Source: Amborella trichopoda
Lineage: Eukaryota > Streptophyta > Magnoliopsida > Amborellales > Amborellaceae
NCBI RefSeq assembly: GCF_000471905.2
Contig: NW_006494789.1
Coordinates: 4,549,438 to 4,613,437 of the forward strand
Direction of reading: 5' to 3'
DNA: 64,000 nucleotides
Shown: positions 11,926-24,534 of the stretch, in pieces
Numbering within the stretch: the first letter of the stretch is position 1
Layout: every line of letters begins with the position of its first letter
Made by a program: the position numbers and the translations under genes
The notes under the pieces: model-generated
What the model saw: the letters and a program-made list of their open reading frames with translations, nothing else
What the model was told of the DNA's origin: nothing
Databases searched by the model: none

Positions 11926-12561
11926 TTTGGGTGGAAGAGTGGAGACACATTGAACTGAGGACTGAATTCGATGTGGATGATGAAAGAATCCTTTTTCGCG
12001 AATGCTTGCCTTACCCATTTGGGGCACTTATGTCAGCTAACAAGGTTATTAAAGCCGAGCAGGAAATGACACAAAGTCAAGGAGCTGATATTCACAAACA
12101 AGAATCAAATTTCTTCGACCCAATATGTGCGAAAGTCGAGCAGGTGGAAGATTGGAGAGAGCCCATTATTGACTTCATAAAGCATGGTAGGACGCCTGAA
12201 GATCGTGCCGAGCGCAATAATGTGTGTCGGATGTCTACCAAGTACACCCTCCTTGAAGGAGCCGCTCTCTTTAGACGGTCTTTCGATAGTATTCTTCTCA
12301 GATGTGTTGACACATAAGAGGCAAATAAGGTGTTGAAAGAAGCACACTCAGGCATCTATGGATTGCATCAGTCCGGCCCTACGCTCTATGAACGGATACG
12401 TAGATTGGGTATTATTGGCCTTCGATGGCTGTTGATTCCTTAAATTACGCTAGGAGATGACAAGTGTGCCAAATGCACTCTAGCCTTATTCATCAGCCTC
12501 TGGAGCCCCTACACCCTACGGTGGCATCAGGGCCCTTTTCACAAAGGGGTATGGACATTAT
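11926..12561 (+). pseudogene. G1 integrase, N-terminal part up to the G2 insertion
   Basis: The integrase N-terminal region includes LLEGAALFRRSFDSILLRC near 12240-12300. The zinc-binding HSGIYGLHQS motif near 12345 is followed by a cysteine-containing segment. This region places element DNA into the genome together with the core at 28502. G2 begins at 12562, and the G1 sequence resumes in register with the G3 homologue at 28502. Confidence 0.75.
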
Positions 12562-15134
12562 TGTTGGAAGATATTTTTCATCAACATGGGGCCTCCGCTC
12601 CATAATGGCCTAGCAAATAGTGGAAATTCTGGCAATCTCAGAATATCCCCAAAACTGGCCAAGTTATTCATGAGGCCTCTCAAACGTCTCTTACAAAGTT
12701 TCATCGCATTCTGACATGTCTAAGGCAGTACAGACTGAGAAACAGTTCTAGCAAAATCGACCTCTAGCATCACTAGATCTATATTTTCTGTGTCTCAATT
12801 TGATATGGGACTATCACCATTGGAACTGGCACAGTTGAAAACCTCTAGGGGTCAAATTTCAGCTCGAATGAAGTTATAGCCAAAAGAGTGAAATAGAAGG
12901 TGCCGCATGTTATTCCTGTGAGGCCGCCCTGCAACTCCACGCCATGGAAGGGACAGTCACAACCAGTGATTTTCGAAGCTCATATCTCATCTGTCCCAAG
13001 TCGAATCACGCTCAAATTTGATGAGCATGTTTATCTAGTCAAGACGACCGATTCGATATGTGGCACGCCTTATGACGACAACCAAGAATGAAGAAAAACT
13101 AGAGAGAAGTTGTTGATCCGTGAAGAAAGTGTAAAAAATTCAGTAGCGTCGTGTCTCGCTCGAGCGGTCGAATCATAGTGCTCGCTAGTCTGATCAATGC
13201 GAGAGCAATTCCATTGCAGGCGTAAGGTCTTAGGCTATCTCGTATATGATGAATGGTAGGATTCTACACACGAAGCCGATGAAGCAACAGCAAATTCCGT
13301 CACCAAAATTCTAGATTCAGACAAAAATTCCAAAGTTGAGAAATCTTCGTTCAAGCACGAAATCGAGCTGTGTTTGTTGCCCCACGATCGTAACGGCATG
13401 GTCAGTGTAGTTCAGTGAAGAAATCACCAAAAAACATCAAGGAACAACTACACTATCGATTCGAAGCTTCAAGATCCACTCAAATTTCAAGTCACATGGT
13501 TGTGCATTAAAAACACAATCCATGGCTCGTAGTTGGTATCAAATCGATTGCCATGCCGAGCCTTATAAGAAAAAAATCATCTTATGATCAACCGGGCATC
13601 AGAACCACCCCGGATCATCCATGCAAGATCACGCAAGTTCTAAGGCAACACATGGACTGTTCTGGAATTTCATAAATTGTTATGAAGGGGCAAATCTGTC
13701 ATTTTTCACACTATTTTCTAATTTCTCTTAATTCAATTTAATCTTAATTTTCAGCAATTAGGGTTACTTGTGATCATCTACCCATGTTTGGGGCATATTA
13801 TAGATATACGTACCAATATTGTACGCAGAAAAAGACACACACAGAGGATCCATCTCCTTGCAAAAAAGAGAGCTTTTACTGAATATAGTTTCTCTTTCTT
13901 CCCACTGTTGTGTCATTCTTGAGAGAGAGAGAGTGAGGTGAGAGAAACTTTGGATCGATGGCCCTAGGTATGAGGTAAACCTTCTCTCTCTTCTTTTTTT
14001 TCTTCTCTCTCTCCTCTTTTCTCTCTTCTTCTCTTTGTTCTCCTTCTTCCCTGTCTAAGCTCTCCTCAGAGGCCATGCAAGGTAGTGGTAGTATCGTGCA
14101 TGCCTCTCCGGTAGCCTCACACGTCGCTCATGATGATGGCAATTCCATGCGCGCATCTCTTTCTCCCTCCGTTCTATCTCTTTCGCGATGCCTACAGACA
14201 GCACTGCTCATCGCCGTTTATAGACATATCCTAAGCGCCTCAGCGAAGGACGCGAGTAACGAAGCCTATCGCTGCCTGTAGGGGCTTCACCCTATTGCGT
14301 GACCATTGTAGACGGCAATACCCATTGCCGTCCGTAAAGGGTCGAGGTAATACTGATCGTTGCGTGTTGGCTTCTTCCGCGCTTCCTTGCGCCCATCACC
14401 ATGAGCCCTACGAGAAGTAATCGCCGTGAGACTTATGAGAAGTTATCATCGTGTGCCTCGTTAGGAGCTATCACTATTCGCTAGGGACATGTCGCCTCCT
14501 CGTGCTGCTAACAGTAATGCCCATTGCTGTCTGGATTCTTTCTCCTTATGTTGTCTCTCTCTCTTTTATTCATCCTTTTCTCTTCTAACTTGTCTGAGGT
14601 TAGATCTAGCTTAACACTACCATCTCGATCTTCGTTTTGAGTAGTAGTTTTGTCATGCTGGTCTTAAGGACCATGCCCATCTTGCTACCACTCCGAGTCG
14701 ATAATTGTCCGGATGTCATGTTAGCTTCGCCTCTTCGTCGAGTTTTTCTTCTCTTTTCTATCTTTTTCTAAAACTTTACATTTCATCATGCTCTCACATG
14801 AACGTACATTGCCCTAAGACAAGGGTGGGTCTCCTTGACCCACTTGTCTTACAAATTAACCATAGAAGTGTTGTGCAAAAAATAAGAGGAGGCGGTTCTG
14901 AACCAGCTAAAGCAGTTGGGGGGCGTTCTTCATGATCTAAGAGGGCGCCCATGCGAGCCAGCTGGAGTAAGTCCCAAACCCACCTAAAATTCCTCTCTCA
15001 TCAGTTGGTATACCTGCCCTTGCTCTCGAACAAGGTTATGAGAGAGCAATCTCAAACCTCGGGTTCATCAGAAACCCGAGGTACGTGCCGCTAGATCTTC
15101 AAGATCTGGAAGGTGAGAGTGAGGCACCTAACAA
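12562..15134 (+). repeat. G2 left LTR (copy C)
   Basis: The LTR opens with TGTTGGAAG and ends with the CCTAACAA block just before the primer site. It carries the conserved U3 palindromes near 12900 and 13031 and a short pyrimidine stretch near 13980-14055. CG-rich ATCGCCGT-type words recur at 14075-14530. It pairs with 26531-28501. Confidence 0.88.
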
Positions 15135-15156
15135 GCTTGGCGACTCCACTGGAGAC
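15135..15156 (+). other. G2 primer-binding site
   Basis: GCTTGGCGACTCCACTGGAG directly follows the LTR. It is the best preserved of the three primer sites in the window and the one on which the others are aligned. A tRNA-Arg type primer is plausible for a Tat element but was not verified. Confidence 0.65.
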
Positions 15157-16721
15157 TTATTACCCCTTAGTCGATTCGCTCTTGTTTGACCAGTATCCTC
15201 TTTTACTTTATGCACTTATTTCTATGGCATCTGGGTTGTTCAACTCACTTATCCGGATCGGGGATTTCCTTATCCCCGCACTCGTGGCTGTTCTGGGGAA
15301 GCGAGCTACTCAAGCCTCCTTCCCCACCCTCCTCTTGAGTCGGGACTCACGGTCCAGCTTCCAGGTTCTCACCTGGATTGGTGCGAGAGGGGACTTAAAG
15401 GTCCCTACCTCCCTGCTTTCTCGCCCTGATGGACTCTCCACCAAGGCCCCTTGCATCGGTAGCATACCTGCTGCTGTGCACCCTGCTGCTGACATGTCTA
15501 TTGCCAATCGTATGGGTTAGGCACGTCGAAAGGCTGTTCCCATCACTCTCACGAAAGATAAGCAAGTTGTCATCGCTTCTGAGGTTCGCCGAAAGGAAAC
15601 CCCTTATGCTCCTTCATCACGTCGAACCTCCACACCTGGAGAGTCGGCACATAGAGGCGAAGGTTCTGATATCTCCACCCCTCGCACACACCCAAGGTAT
15701 CATGGTTCATCCACTCGAGACGCACCTCGAGGCAACCCTCACATTGCTGTGAGCTCGCATCCAGGGCTAGACATTCTCAGGCGCCATGCATTTGCTTTCC
15801 ACAACCTGGGGCAGCACTAGCTCTACACCACCTCGAGCACATGAGGGTCGACCACTCCATCCTCCCTCTCAGCGCACAAAGCTTCACCCTGTGAGAGGTG
15901 GGCTTCTGCCTCACCCCTCATAGACACAAGCTCGTGGGTCTCGACCTCCTCAGGTCAGACTCATTGACCGAGCCCGAGTCGACCCCCAGGTCACCCAGAC
16001 GGCTAACTCTAAAGGTGCACATGCACCGTCTCGGCAGGTTCCTTCCCGACCTCAACTCAGACAGAGTCATGAACCAGCTCCTTCCTCTGTTGCTCTCCCG
16101 ACACTAGGCAAACACCTCAAGCCTTGGTACTCGAAGGTCTTCCCTAAGAGTACCATCTTGAGCCAGCCTCGGATCAGCAGTGCACGTACTCCCCACAAAG
16201 GAACTCAGGGCAATGACCTAATGTCAGACAAAGGCCTCCAGCCTCCAAGGCAAAAACCTAGGCTGCATTTCATTGTTGGACCCCACTTCCTATTCCAACT
16301 CATAGACACGGCCCTTGCGTGTTCGAAGAAGGTGGGGCAGTCCAGGTCTCAGGATCGGTTCTAGAGTGAAGTCCACAACTGTCTCAAGGTTAAGCAGGAA
16401 AGAGGTCTTCAGATCCTGACCAAAGAAGCCTCCAAGGCAGTCGAGGCCACCACCTTCAATGACCTCTTGCCTTGTAAGCCCTTCTTCCCTCTTTAAACTC
16501 CAGAGCCTGACCGAGTCTAAGAGTATTGCTGGGTCGTCACTACTCAGAAGCCACGGTCCCAAGACTGTCAATAACCGATCCTCAGAAGATCAGCATACAA
16601 GGCTCGGGTCCAGTCGGGGCAGGCTAAACCCCTCCAGACTGACTTGCCATGCACCACTCGCCAACCTCGGCAGTTCGCTGTCCCTATAGGTTTTGACCCT
16701 CTAGAAGAGACGGTCAGTGTT
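15157..16721 (+). other. G2 leader with two adjacent hairpins and a shared open frame
   Basis: The leader aligns with those of G1 and G3. CCAGG-TTCTCA-CCTGG (15361-15376) and GGGAC-TTAAAG-GTCCC (15390-15405) are neighbouring perfect hairpins that keep pairing in G3. A 135-codon frame at 15113-15520 matches a 179-codon frame of G3 (42197-42736) in the same register, with shared words such as SLLFDQY and FLIPALV. It matches no family I know and may be chance conservation of related DNA. Confidence 0.5.
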
Positions 16722-19320
16722 ATGGTGAACAATGACCCGGACAACGCTCAGGTGGAGCGGATGAACAAGTTCGAGTAAATGATGCAAGACATCCTTGGAA
16801 AGATGGAACGCCTAGAGGCCTCGAGGTCCCCTTCTTCGACAACAGTTCCTAGGCAAACTCCTTCATCTGCCTCGCAAGACAGTTCTACCTCCCGAGGGGT
16901 CTCTCAAATTGACATAGATGCTATGGTGGCCCATAGCCTCAAGAACAAGGTCCCAGGCATGCAAGAGATGCCTCTCTATCAAAAGCCATACCCTTTGTAC
17001 ATAGACCAAGTACCCTTTCCTCCGAACTATCAAAAGGGGAAGCTCCCCCTATTAAACGGTACTACGTCTCTACACCAGGATACTGCTCACTTCAAGGTGG
17101 CCTGTCGGGAGACGACAACTGACGGACGACTCCTCCTCCTCCAGTTCGTTGAAACTCTCGAAGGGTCAGCCTTCCAGTGGTATGCTCTGTTGCCTCCCAA
17201 CTCGATACACACATGGCAAGAGATGGAGCATTTGTGCTACCAACGCTTCTACAAAGTTCCAAGGAACGTGGAGACCATCGAACTCCTCACACTGATGCAA
17301 GAACCTGGTGAGTCGGTTGACAAGTTCATCACTCGCTAGAGAGAGTTGGCAACCTTCCATGCCACTCTCATGATCGAGAAGGAAGCGGTCCAGGCCTGCA
17401 TACGGAATATGCTTCCCGAGATCGCTCTACATGTCAAGGCAATCCAATCCACCCTCTATGTCAGAGCTCATCTCCAAGGCAGTTCGTATTGAGGGATTAT
17501 TTAAGCATCATGACAACCTTCATCAGTGACCTACCAGCTCTAACTCTCGCTCCAATAGTCGGGGCAGCCAAAATGTAGTAATCAGCGCGGCCATCACCGT
17601 GGCAGACACCAACGGTGCGGTTCCTCAAACCCTAGACCTTTTCAAGGCGTAGGCGTCTCCGGCCGGGGGCAAGCAGTAGGTCTATAACAGGGTTTCGCCT
17701 CCTAAAAATTCTAAGTGAAAAGACTACTGGGTCCAGCACCAGAATAAGGTTTACCCCTGCAACACAAAGTGGACACCTGCACTACTTTGACTGCTGCTAG
17801 AACAAAACTTGATACAGTTGCCGGAGGCCAATACAGCAGAGTCAGTTGGGCAGGAGGCAAATGAGAAGTACTGCGCATATCACAGGAGGGTATGCCACCC
17901 CACTTACGATTGTTATAAGCTCAGTGACATGATTGAAGCCCTTATCAACGAGGGTCAGATAAAACTCGAAGAGTTGAAAAGAGCATTCGGGGCACCTGAG
18001 GTTTCTCACCCAGTCACGATCCTAGAGGACGACGAGGCACCCGCTATGCTTCACACATTTTTCTCCATAATGCTCGAAGAAGGGCACATCACTCCTAAGC
18101 CGGCAAGTCAGCCCAAGTTCTTATCTCCATGAATCGAGAACCTCTGGTGTGCGTATCACTAGATATGAGGCCATGACATCAGCGGATGCACTAGCTTCCA
18201 CAAGCTCTTGGCAGAAAATATGTAGTAGTGTCAGGAAGTTGAAGGTTACCCAAAAGGACACCCTCAAGTCCCTCTTTCGCATGAGCAAGAAGACCTCTTG
18301 ACGCCAACCCAAGGAAGCACTGAGCTAGATCCTCTGCAGGCCCTCTTCAAGGCAATGCTCCAACAAGGCCTTGTCACTCTCAAGCCTGCCAGGTAGCCGA
18401 GGCGTCTTTCCCAGGGCATGAAAAAGCTTTGGTGCCCATACCACCGAGTATGGGGCCACGAACTCAACGAATGCTTTGGGTTCGAAGCTATATTCACAGA
18501 TAAAGTCCAACAGGGCCACAACGTTTGTGCGGTTCTCCCGGAATGCGTCTAGGCTGTCACTTCCATTCTAAAAGGAAGACACACTACCAGCCCCTCCTGA
18601 GTATACACCGGACCTTTTAGAGCCTTCGGCCTCTCAGCCCTGGAAAGTCTACCATGGGTGGAGTAGGCTCAAATCCTTGAAACGTGAGGCGGTTTACCGA
18701 GCAAGGTCTACTCGTCAACCCGATAGAGCGATCCAAACACCCCCTCAAGGATCCCAAATGAGACAGCAGACACCTAGGTCGACCCTTCGAAGGAATCATC
18801 CTCCTCAGCCATCAGTCGAGGAAGAATTCCTCGAGGCCCTTCCTCCACTGCCGACCTTGCTAGACTTTATCCCAGGCGCAACTCGCCTCATCCTTTCGTC
18901 CAATCAGGCGGGCATCCCTGAGTCACCAATAGCTCGAGATTCCCCCCAATATGGGCGACGACACTAAAAGCACCCCAAGACGGTCAAACCCGGGGCAAGA
19001 CCTAAAATATCCCTTGGGCACATCCAACTCCGATGACAACGTAAAAAGCCACCTGGAACTTTCTAACTCTTCTTCTCCTCCCTTGTCTTCTATTTTCTCC
19101 ACAGGTGCAACTCGACGGTGCCCAGACTTTGACACTCTGAGCAGAGAGTTCGGAGCCACTAGCCTCACCCAGCTACAGTAAGAGCGCCTCAAAGAGATGC
19201 TAATTCAAGCGGTTGGATTCTTGGCAGCTGCTTACGCCCTGTCAACCCAAGCACAGACTGATTCATCTTCAGGTTCCTGTTCCTAAGAGTCCCCCCATAT
19301 GGTGCAAATCTTCGAAGTAC
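16722..19320 (+). pseudogene. G2 gag (fossil) with three zinc-knuckle-like modules
   Basis: The segment at 16779-17339 covers the start (MMQDILGKMERLE) and the gag core (LLNGTTSLHQ, FQWYALLPPNS, CYQRFYKV, ESVDKFI). Three C-x2-H type knuckle motifs follow: YCAYHRRVCHPTYDC near 17866, LWCAYH...GHDISGC near 18147 and LWCPYHRVWGHELNEC near 18430. The last two are each preceded by an LF..ML..G..T.KP segment, so a knuckle module has been duplicated within gag. The gene is a fossil. Gag packages element RNA; extra knuckles would add RNA contacts. Confidence 0.78.
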
Positions 19321-19337
19321 CATCAGGCACGGGGTAA

Positions 19338-20100
19338 ATGGGTCTAAGATCGGGAAAGAAGCTACAGCCCATACCTCAAAAGCTCAAAGCCCTCAAGTTT
19401 CTTGATCCTCTCCTTTTCCCCAAACGTCAACCTCAAATCTCTATATCCCTACAAGCTCTTATTACTTTCTCGTCAACCCAGACCGCATCAGCTGAACAAC
19501 AAAGTCCGCCGATGTCGCAAACTAAAACCGAACAAAAGCCTGTTCCTAAGCCTACCCTACCCCACACACCAGTGAAAAGATCAGGAACAAAGAAGACTAA
19601 TGAGGATAAAGTGAAATATGATGTAATTGGGCACTTGAGAAAGCTTTCAGCCCTTTTGAGTATCTATGATGACCTACTACTATCTAGAGACTATTGTATG
19701 GCTCTGATTCAAACACATTCTAACCCAGAGGTGTATGAGACTAAAGTGGAAACTGACCCAGCCATCCTGAATAGGTGCCTGACAATTTCCTTTCTGAAGA
19801 TGAACTTCAGTTGGGAGGCAAATTCCACAATCGCCCCCTCTTTGTGAATGGAGAACTTCACGCCTACCCTCTTAATCGGATCATGAGAAAAGCCAATTGG
19901 CATAGTGTGCCTTCATCTCAAGATCGGTGATCCCAACGATTTCGCCCAATTTCACGTGATTGACACTGATACGTCTTATAACGTCCTGCTTGGTTGTCCG
20001 TAGCTTCACGACCAGGGAGTAGTTCATTCCACACTTCACCAATGCTTCAAGTACAGCTGAAATGGAAGGCAACACATTGTCTATGATGATAAAGACTGTT
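19338..20100 (+). pseudogene. G2 protease segment (fossil)
   Basis: The segment opens with GLRSGKKLQPIPQ. Near 19940-20060 it carries the end of a retropepsin-like domain with F.VIDTDTSYNVLLGCP, then a D.GVVHSTLHQCFKY-type strand. This is the usual C-terminal landmark of plant gypsy proteases, which cut the polyprotein. I did not find the active-site DTG with certainty. No equivalent was found in G1 or G3. Confidence 0.6.
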
Positions 20101-20960
20101 CCCTGTAGCTGAGACTCACTATGCCGACGCCAAGTATTTTCACATAACTTCCAACATCAGAAAAGTCAAAGCATGACGATTGGAAGCCTGTGAGAGAGAC
20201 AGGACCTTCGTCTCATGACCACGTTGAGGATCTGGGGCGAATGATCACGGAGATGTTCAAAGAAGAGGAAAGACATAGCAAGATCCTCCCCTTGACCCCT
20301 ATCCACCCAAGCATACCTTGCTACCTCTCCGAGGCCATGGTATCCTATCTTGAAGACAAAGCTTCCCCCTTGACTTCTACTCAGCCAGAACGAAATGGTA
20401 AGCTAGAAGCAATCCCCGATCCTGACAAAGCCCAAGAGGTAGACCTTCTAGTGCCATGGGTAACCTATACATCAGACTAGCGAAAGGTCTTGCATATCCC
20501 CATTGCTCTTCTAGAAGCAGAACTGGTATACCAACCACCAAGGAAGGTACTCCAAGTTCCAGCCTCCTTGAACTAGGGGAGCATCAGCAGCCAAAAGAGG
20601 ATCCTACACTACTCGGGGTTTGTTGAAGAAGTACACGCAGACAAGAGTCATCCCTCTAGCTCTTAGGAAGAAGACCCCATGGCAGAGCTGAGAAGCGAGG
20701 TTCGTAATCTCAAGAGCCAATTTGAGATCATGCGCATCGCTTCAAAGCATTTAAAGGGGTTTGTCACCTAGACTAAGACTTATGACGAGCTCAATACCAA
20801 TGTACCTCGAATCGAAGCCAAAGCTCCCCCAGACTGGAGCATTTACAGCAAGCAGACTCATCAAATCATGAGAACCATGAATTATGAGCCCCTCTCCAAG
20901 CAAACACTATGGGGTGAGGAAGCAACTGCTCCCCCATTCGAAGTCATTGAAGCCAGAACA
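20101..20960 (+). pseudogene. G2 coding-like segment after protease, unrecognised
   Basis: Plus-strand coding-like sequence continues after the protease, including an open stretch at 20190-20480 rich in Pro, Glu and Asp. A segment near 20680-20950 reads AELRSEVRNLKSQFEIM, with coiled-coil character. It does not contain RT motifs, and no family is recognised. It could be the remains of an element-specific protein. The sequence then changes abruptly to non-coding material at about 20980. Confidence 0.4.
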
Positions 20961-21119
20961 GGTTGTCACAAGGCAAAGCAAGGGGTGGGATATTCTTTTT
21001 CGTCTCACACTAACAAAGGATGAAAAGCAATAAAATAGAAGAGCGTAGAAGAGTGAGAGACATGTCGCACAACACTCTAAGAAAAAAGTGGCATTTCATT
21101 CATAAAACCAAAAATTCAT

Positions 21120-22200
21120 ACAACTGTTGACAATATCAATACCAAGAATTGACATACAAAGAGTTATAAATGAGAGTGCTCACTCAAGCCTCAAGACTAA
21201 GCCTATAATGGTCTTGTTGTGTCCACTTGATTCCATCCTTCAGGGCTGCTGCCTGAAGGAGAGCAAGCTTTCTGACCAAAGGAGGATATTCCCCACATAC
21301 CAACTGAGGAGAGAATGGGTCTTTTCCTACGTCACGGGAAACAACAAGCAAGCTTTATAAATCATTGATGATACATTCATGAATCGCCATGTCATTCTTG
21401 TTCTCAAAACATGCGATTTCTTTAACAATCGAAGGAACCTCAGAAGGAAAAATCTTGAAATCTGGGTGAATGAGCTGACGCATGAGCAAGTTGGTTTTAA
21501 GGTTACGCAATTGTGCCACCGCGGAATCAGTGACAGTAAAAGGCCCAGGAAAGAACTTAAGTAAATGCCTAACAGAGGGATATTTCTCAATAGAAGTTGA
21601 TTCTTCTAAAGACAAAACTTCCTGAGCATGTCGAGCCATTTTAGTCACCTTCATTTTGAACAAGTCTGTGCAAGGAACCCCAAAGTCTAAAAGGTTGTCT
21701 ATCAGCTTCTTCGCCACAGAGGGGAACATGATCATCTCAAAGAGCTAAGCCCGGCTGAAAAGCTGATAAGCGGCTCTAAGAAGATCACGTCTGTTGTCTA
21801 CAGAAACATTACGGCGATTGAGCCTGGTGAGTTGTGCAGGGAAAGGCATCATGGCCTGCGAAACACCAAAGCCTCCCCGAATGCGCCATACAAGAGGATG
21901 AATAACTTGTCCCGAAAAGGAAGTGACTACAAAAGCTGAGCCTATGATAGCTTCCCTTCTAGCGGAAGATGCACGGCCCCTCTCAAGGTGGCACAAGGGA
22001 TCGCCTTGTTGCCCATGATTATCAGGTCATACTCGCTCTCACCTTCAGAGATAGGAGGATGAGGAGAGGGATGCGGTTCATTCTTAATAGTAAGAGGCTC
22101 CTCTTCCTCAATAACCATAAAATCCCTACTTGAAGAAGCCTACTTCCTAGTAGCTTTAGAAGCCTTGGCTGATCGATAAGAAGATATTTGTCGGAGGACA
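21120..22200 (-). pseudogene. G2 antisense ORF region (aORF-like)
   Basis: Minus-strand coding-like sequence includes stretches at 21355-21735 (VAKKLIDNLLDFGVPCTDLF) and 21745-21996 (IHPLVWRIRGGFGVSQAMM). An acidic segment, DFMVIEEEEPLTIKNEPH, lies near 22075-22130. Tat elements such as Grande and Ogre are known to carry an antisense ORF between coding region and 3' LTR, and position and strand match. Its function there is unknown. A minus-strand TATA box stands about 850 bp upstream at 23051-23058. The region is a fossil, and the protein family was not recognised. Confidence 0.55.
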
Positions 22201-23050
22201 CTAATTATCACCAAGGTCAGGACTATCGTCATCTGGCACTAGGAGGGAATCGTCGCCTCGCAATCATCCGAGGGTTATCGCCATCCCACAACCATGGCAT
22301 ATTAATTCCTCACTTCAGCTGTCAGCATGCGTCGCATGTGCGTCCCTTGAAATATGGGCACACTGCCTAACACTTGCAGTGTGGCTTGTCATCGCGTGCA
22401 GGGAACGACCGTTCGCCGTCCCACGACCATTTGTCTTCGCAACCGTTACGGTCCCACAACCCTTCAGGTTTTTATCGGCTTTTCTCCTCTCCATCGGGAA
22501 TCCACTCCAGACCATCGGAGACACTTCCCCGCCTTCTACTAGTTACTGGAGTTAGCGAAAACCATCGAAAATCCCTAGAAAACTTCCCTGCAACCTTGCG
22601 GGTCTTCCCTTCCCCCTAGTTTCCCACTTTAGCAGTTCACCAAAGCTCACTGGAATTCCACTAAGTTTTCGATGAGCCCAATGCAGCCCCTTCTCTTTCT
22701 CCTCCAACAACCAGAGGACTGATAGAGCCCTTTGAACTCTCTGCGACCTCCTCAGCAGCAAAACGATGGGAGGAGCACTCGAACCCGATAGGGCACCTTT
22801 GTAAATCCTGCTAAGGCCCTGAGAAGCCCTCTTCCTTGCTTAGAAAGCTTTGACACATGTCGAAAAGAGTTCGAAATCACCTTGCGAAGCTTCGCACTTC
22901 CTCAAGCTCGCTAGAAAAACTTCTAACGGCCTGTCTCTACAAGTTTGGCTGGAAAGTTTCTACCGAAAAATTCCTTGCCAAAGGCTCTGACTCTCTCTCT
23001 CTCTAAAAACTGTTTTACCCTTCGATAAAATAGTGAATGGGGTTTTCCCC
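22201..23050 (-). other. Candidate 5' leader of the G2 antisense unit
   Basis: About 850 bp lies between the minus-strand TATA box and the antisense coding-like sequence. It includes a GA-rich run (22990-23005, CTCTCT on plus) just downstream of the expected start. No long convincing frame is seen. Similar sequence stands in G1 at 30440-30780, where the TATA box is not apparent. Confidence 0.4.
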
Positions 23051-23058
23051 CTTTTATA
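23051..23058 (-). promoter_or_regulatory. Minus-strand TATA box in G2
   Basis: Plus-strand CTTTTATA reads TATAAAAG on the minus strand, a good plant TATA box. It faces the antisense ORF region at 21120-22200. A comparable minus-strand TATATAAG stands ahead of the PMD sequence in T0 at 38179-38186. Confidence 0.5.
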
Positions 23059-23195
23059 CCCAATGATGCTGCAAACTGCCCTCGACAAACACGAAATGAC
23101 ATTCTAGTCCCCAGTTCTTGAGGGCAGTAAGACCAGGACAGGTCGGGTCAAGCCTGAGATTTCATTCAAAAGTAAGCATTGTGTGCTTCGTCAGA

Positions 23196-23352
23196 GGACT
23201 ATCATCGCGTGCCACGTCTAGAGGCTATCGCAACGCGCCTCGCCTGGAGGCTATCGCCGCATGCCTCGTCAAGGGGTCATCGCTGCACGCCTCATCAAGA
23301 GGTCATCACCATGCATTTCATCGAGAGCTACCATCGCACGCTTCACCAAGGG
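23196..23352 (+). repeat. Tandem repeat of about 26 bp, six copies
   Basis: Units have the form (A/G)GGCTATCGCNRCGCGCCTCGTC-AAG, with about 26-27 bp spacing. They use the ATCGCCG-type word scattered elsewhere in the LTRs and 3' regions. Not seen as an array in G1 or G3. Confidence 0.65.
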
Positions 23353-23534
23353 GCCTAATGCTATGTGTGCTATCCGACACTTTGTGACACGCGTGGCATT
23401 CTCAGTCAGACCATTGTCTTACACTCTCAAGAAGTTCATCCCTTGCACTACAACCTCACCCCTCATGGAGTCCAGACTTCGGTGATGGCTCTACTCCCCA
23501 TGGAGTCACATTCCCTCACCATGCCACAGTCCAT

Positions 23535-24070
23535 GCTGCATGACCTTAAACTGTACAACCAAGGTCTATTTACACGACCTTAAATTGCAAGGTCAACACT
23601 ATATGACCTTAAATTGTAGCGGTGGTCTAGTTGCACGATCTTAAACGGCATAGTCCTCGTTTCATGACTCTAAACTATAACGAAGGTCTAGTTGCACGAC
23701 CTTAAACTGCACGGTCCAAACTATATGACCTTAAACTGTATAGTCCTCGTTTCCCGACTCTAAACTGTAGCGAAGGTCTCATTGCAGGACCTTAAACTGC
23801 AAGGTCCAAACTATATGACCTTAAACAGTAGCGGTGGTCTAGTTGCTTGACCATAAACTGCATAGTCCTCGTTTCATGACTCTAAATTGTAGCGAAGGTC
23901 TAGTTGCATGACCTTAAACTACACAGTTCAAACTACATGACCTTAAACTGAAGAGAAGGTCTAGTTGCATGAGCTTAAACTGCATAATCCTAACTGCATG
24001 ACTTTAAATTGCCTAGCCACAGTCCGAGCTACAAGACCCTAAAAATTGTAATGCACGACACAACAAATGG
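23535..24070 (+). repeat. 35-bp-family tandem repeat, G2 block 1
   Basis: Diverged units of the form GGTC-N9-10-GACCTTAAACTG continue for about 540 bp. The outer GGTC and GACC are kept in most units while the bases between them change. A second block lies at 24535-24790. The family is shared with G1 (31465-31830) and G3 (50315-51530). Confidence 0.8.
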
Positions 24071-24534
24071 CCCATGCGCATAGCTCTAGTCGAGAGATTG
24101 ACCAGTCCTTCGCTAAAAGGGTATCTCAGCAACATCCCCAGTGGATTTAGATGCACGCAAGGGTCATTCCTACCCCCTTAACCCCAATGGGTGTGTTTCA
24201 CCCCAAAATCTCAGTAAGGGTCACATCCTACTGTGACCCGCTATCTTTAGGGAGTTAGGGCCATCCTTATCCCTTTAACCATCAATTAGGTTCATCTGTG
24301 CTCTGACTTGTAATCCTCAGTGGAGTTACGTATTCCCCATTGCTCATTATTCCCGTGGAGTCACATTGGCCCTCCTAACCCCTAGTGAAATCTCTTCCGT
24401 CTACCACTCCTCGAGTGCTACCATCTTTATCTAAAACCTCTCTTCTTGTGTATATCCTTAACTAACTTTATCCCTCGGAGTCAGATGGTTATCCCCAACT
24501 CATCCCCCTTGTAGCTTTACCTACATGAAGACCC
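24071..24534 (+). other. Non-coding spacer with scattered CCCCAGTGGAGT words
   Basis: No gene is seen. The phrase CC(C)AGTGGAGTYA and variants recur about every 60-90 bp. The same kind of spacer stands in G1 at 31095-31460 and G3 at 50560-50780, each next to the 35-bp repeats. Confidence 0.5.

Noticed and set aside
12557-12561. Exact 5-bp target duplication for G2
   Set aside because: ATTAT before the left LTR does not match the bases after the right LTR convincingly, so the G2 ends rest on LTR structure and on resumption of G1 integrase.
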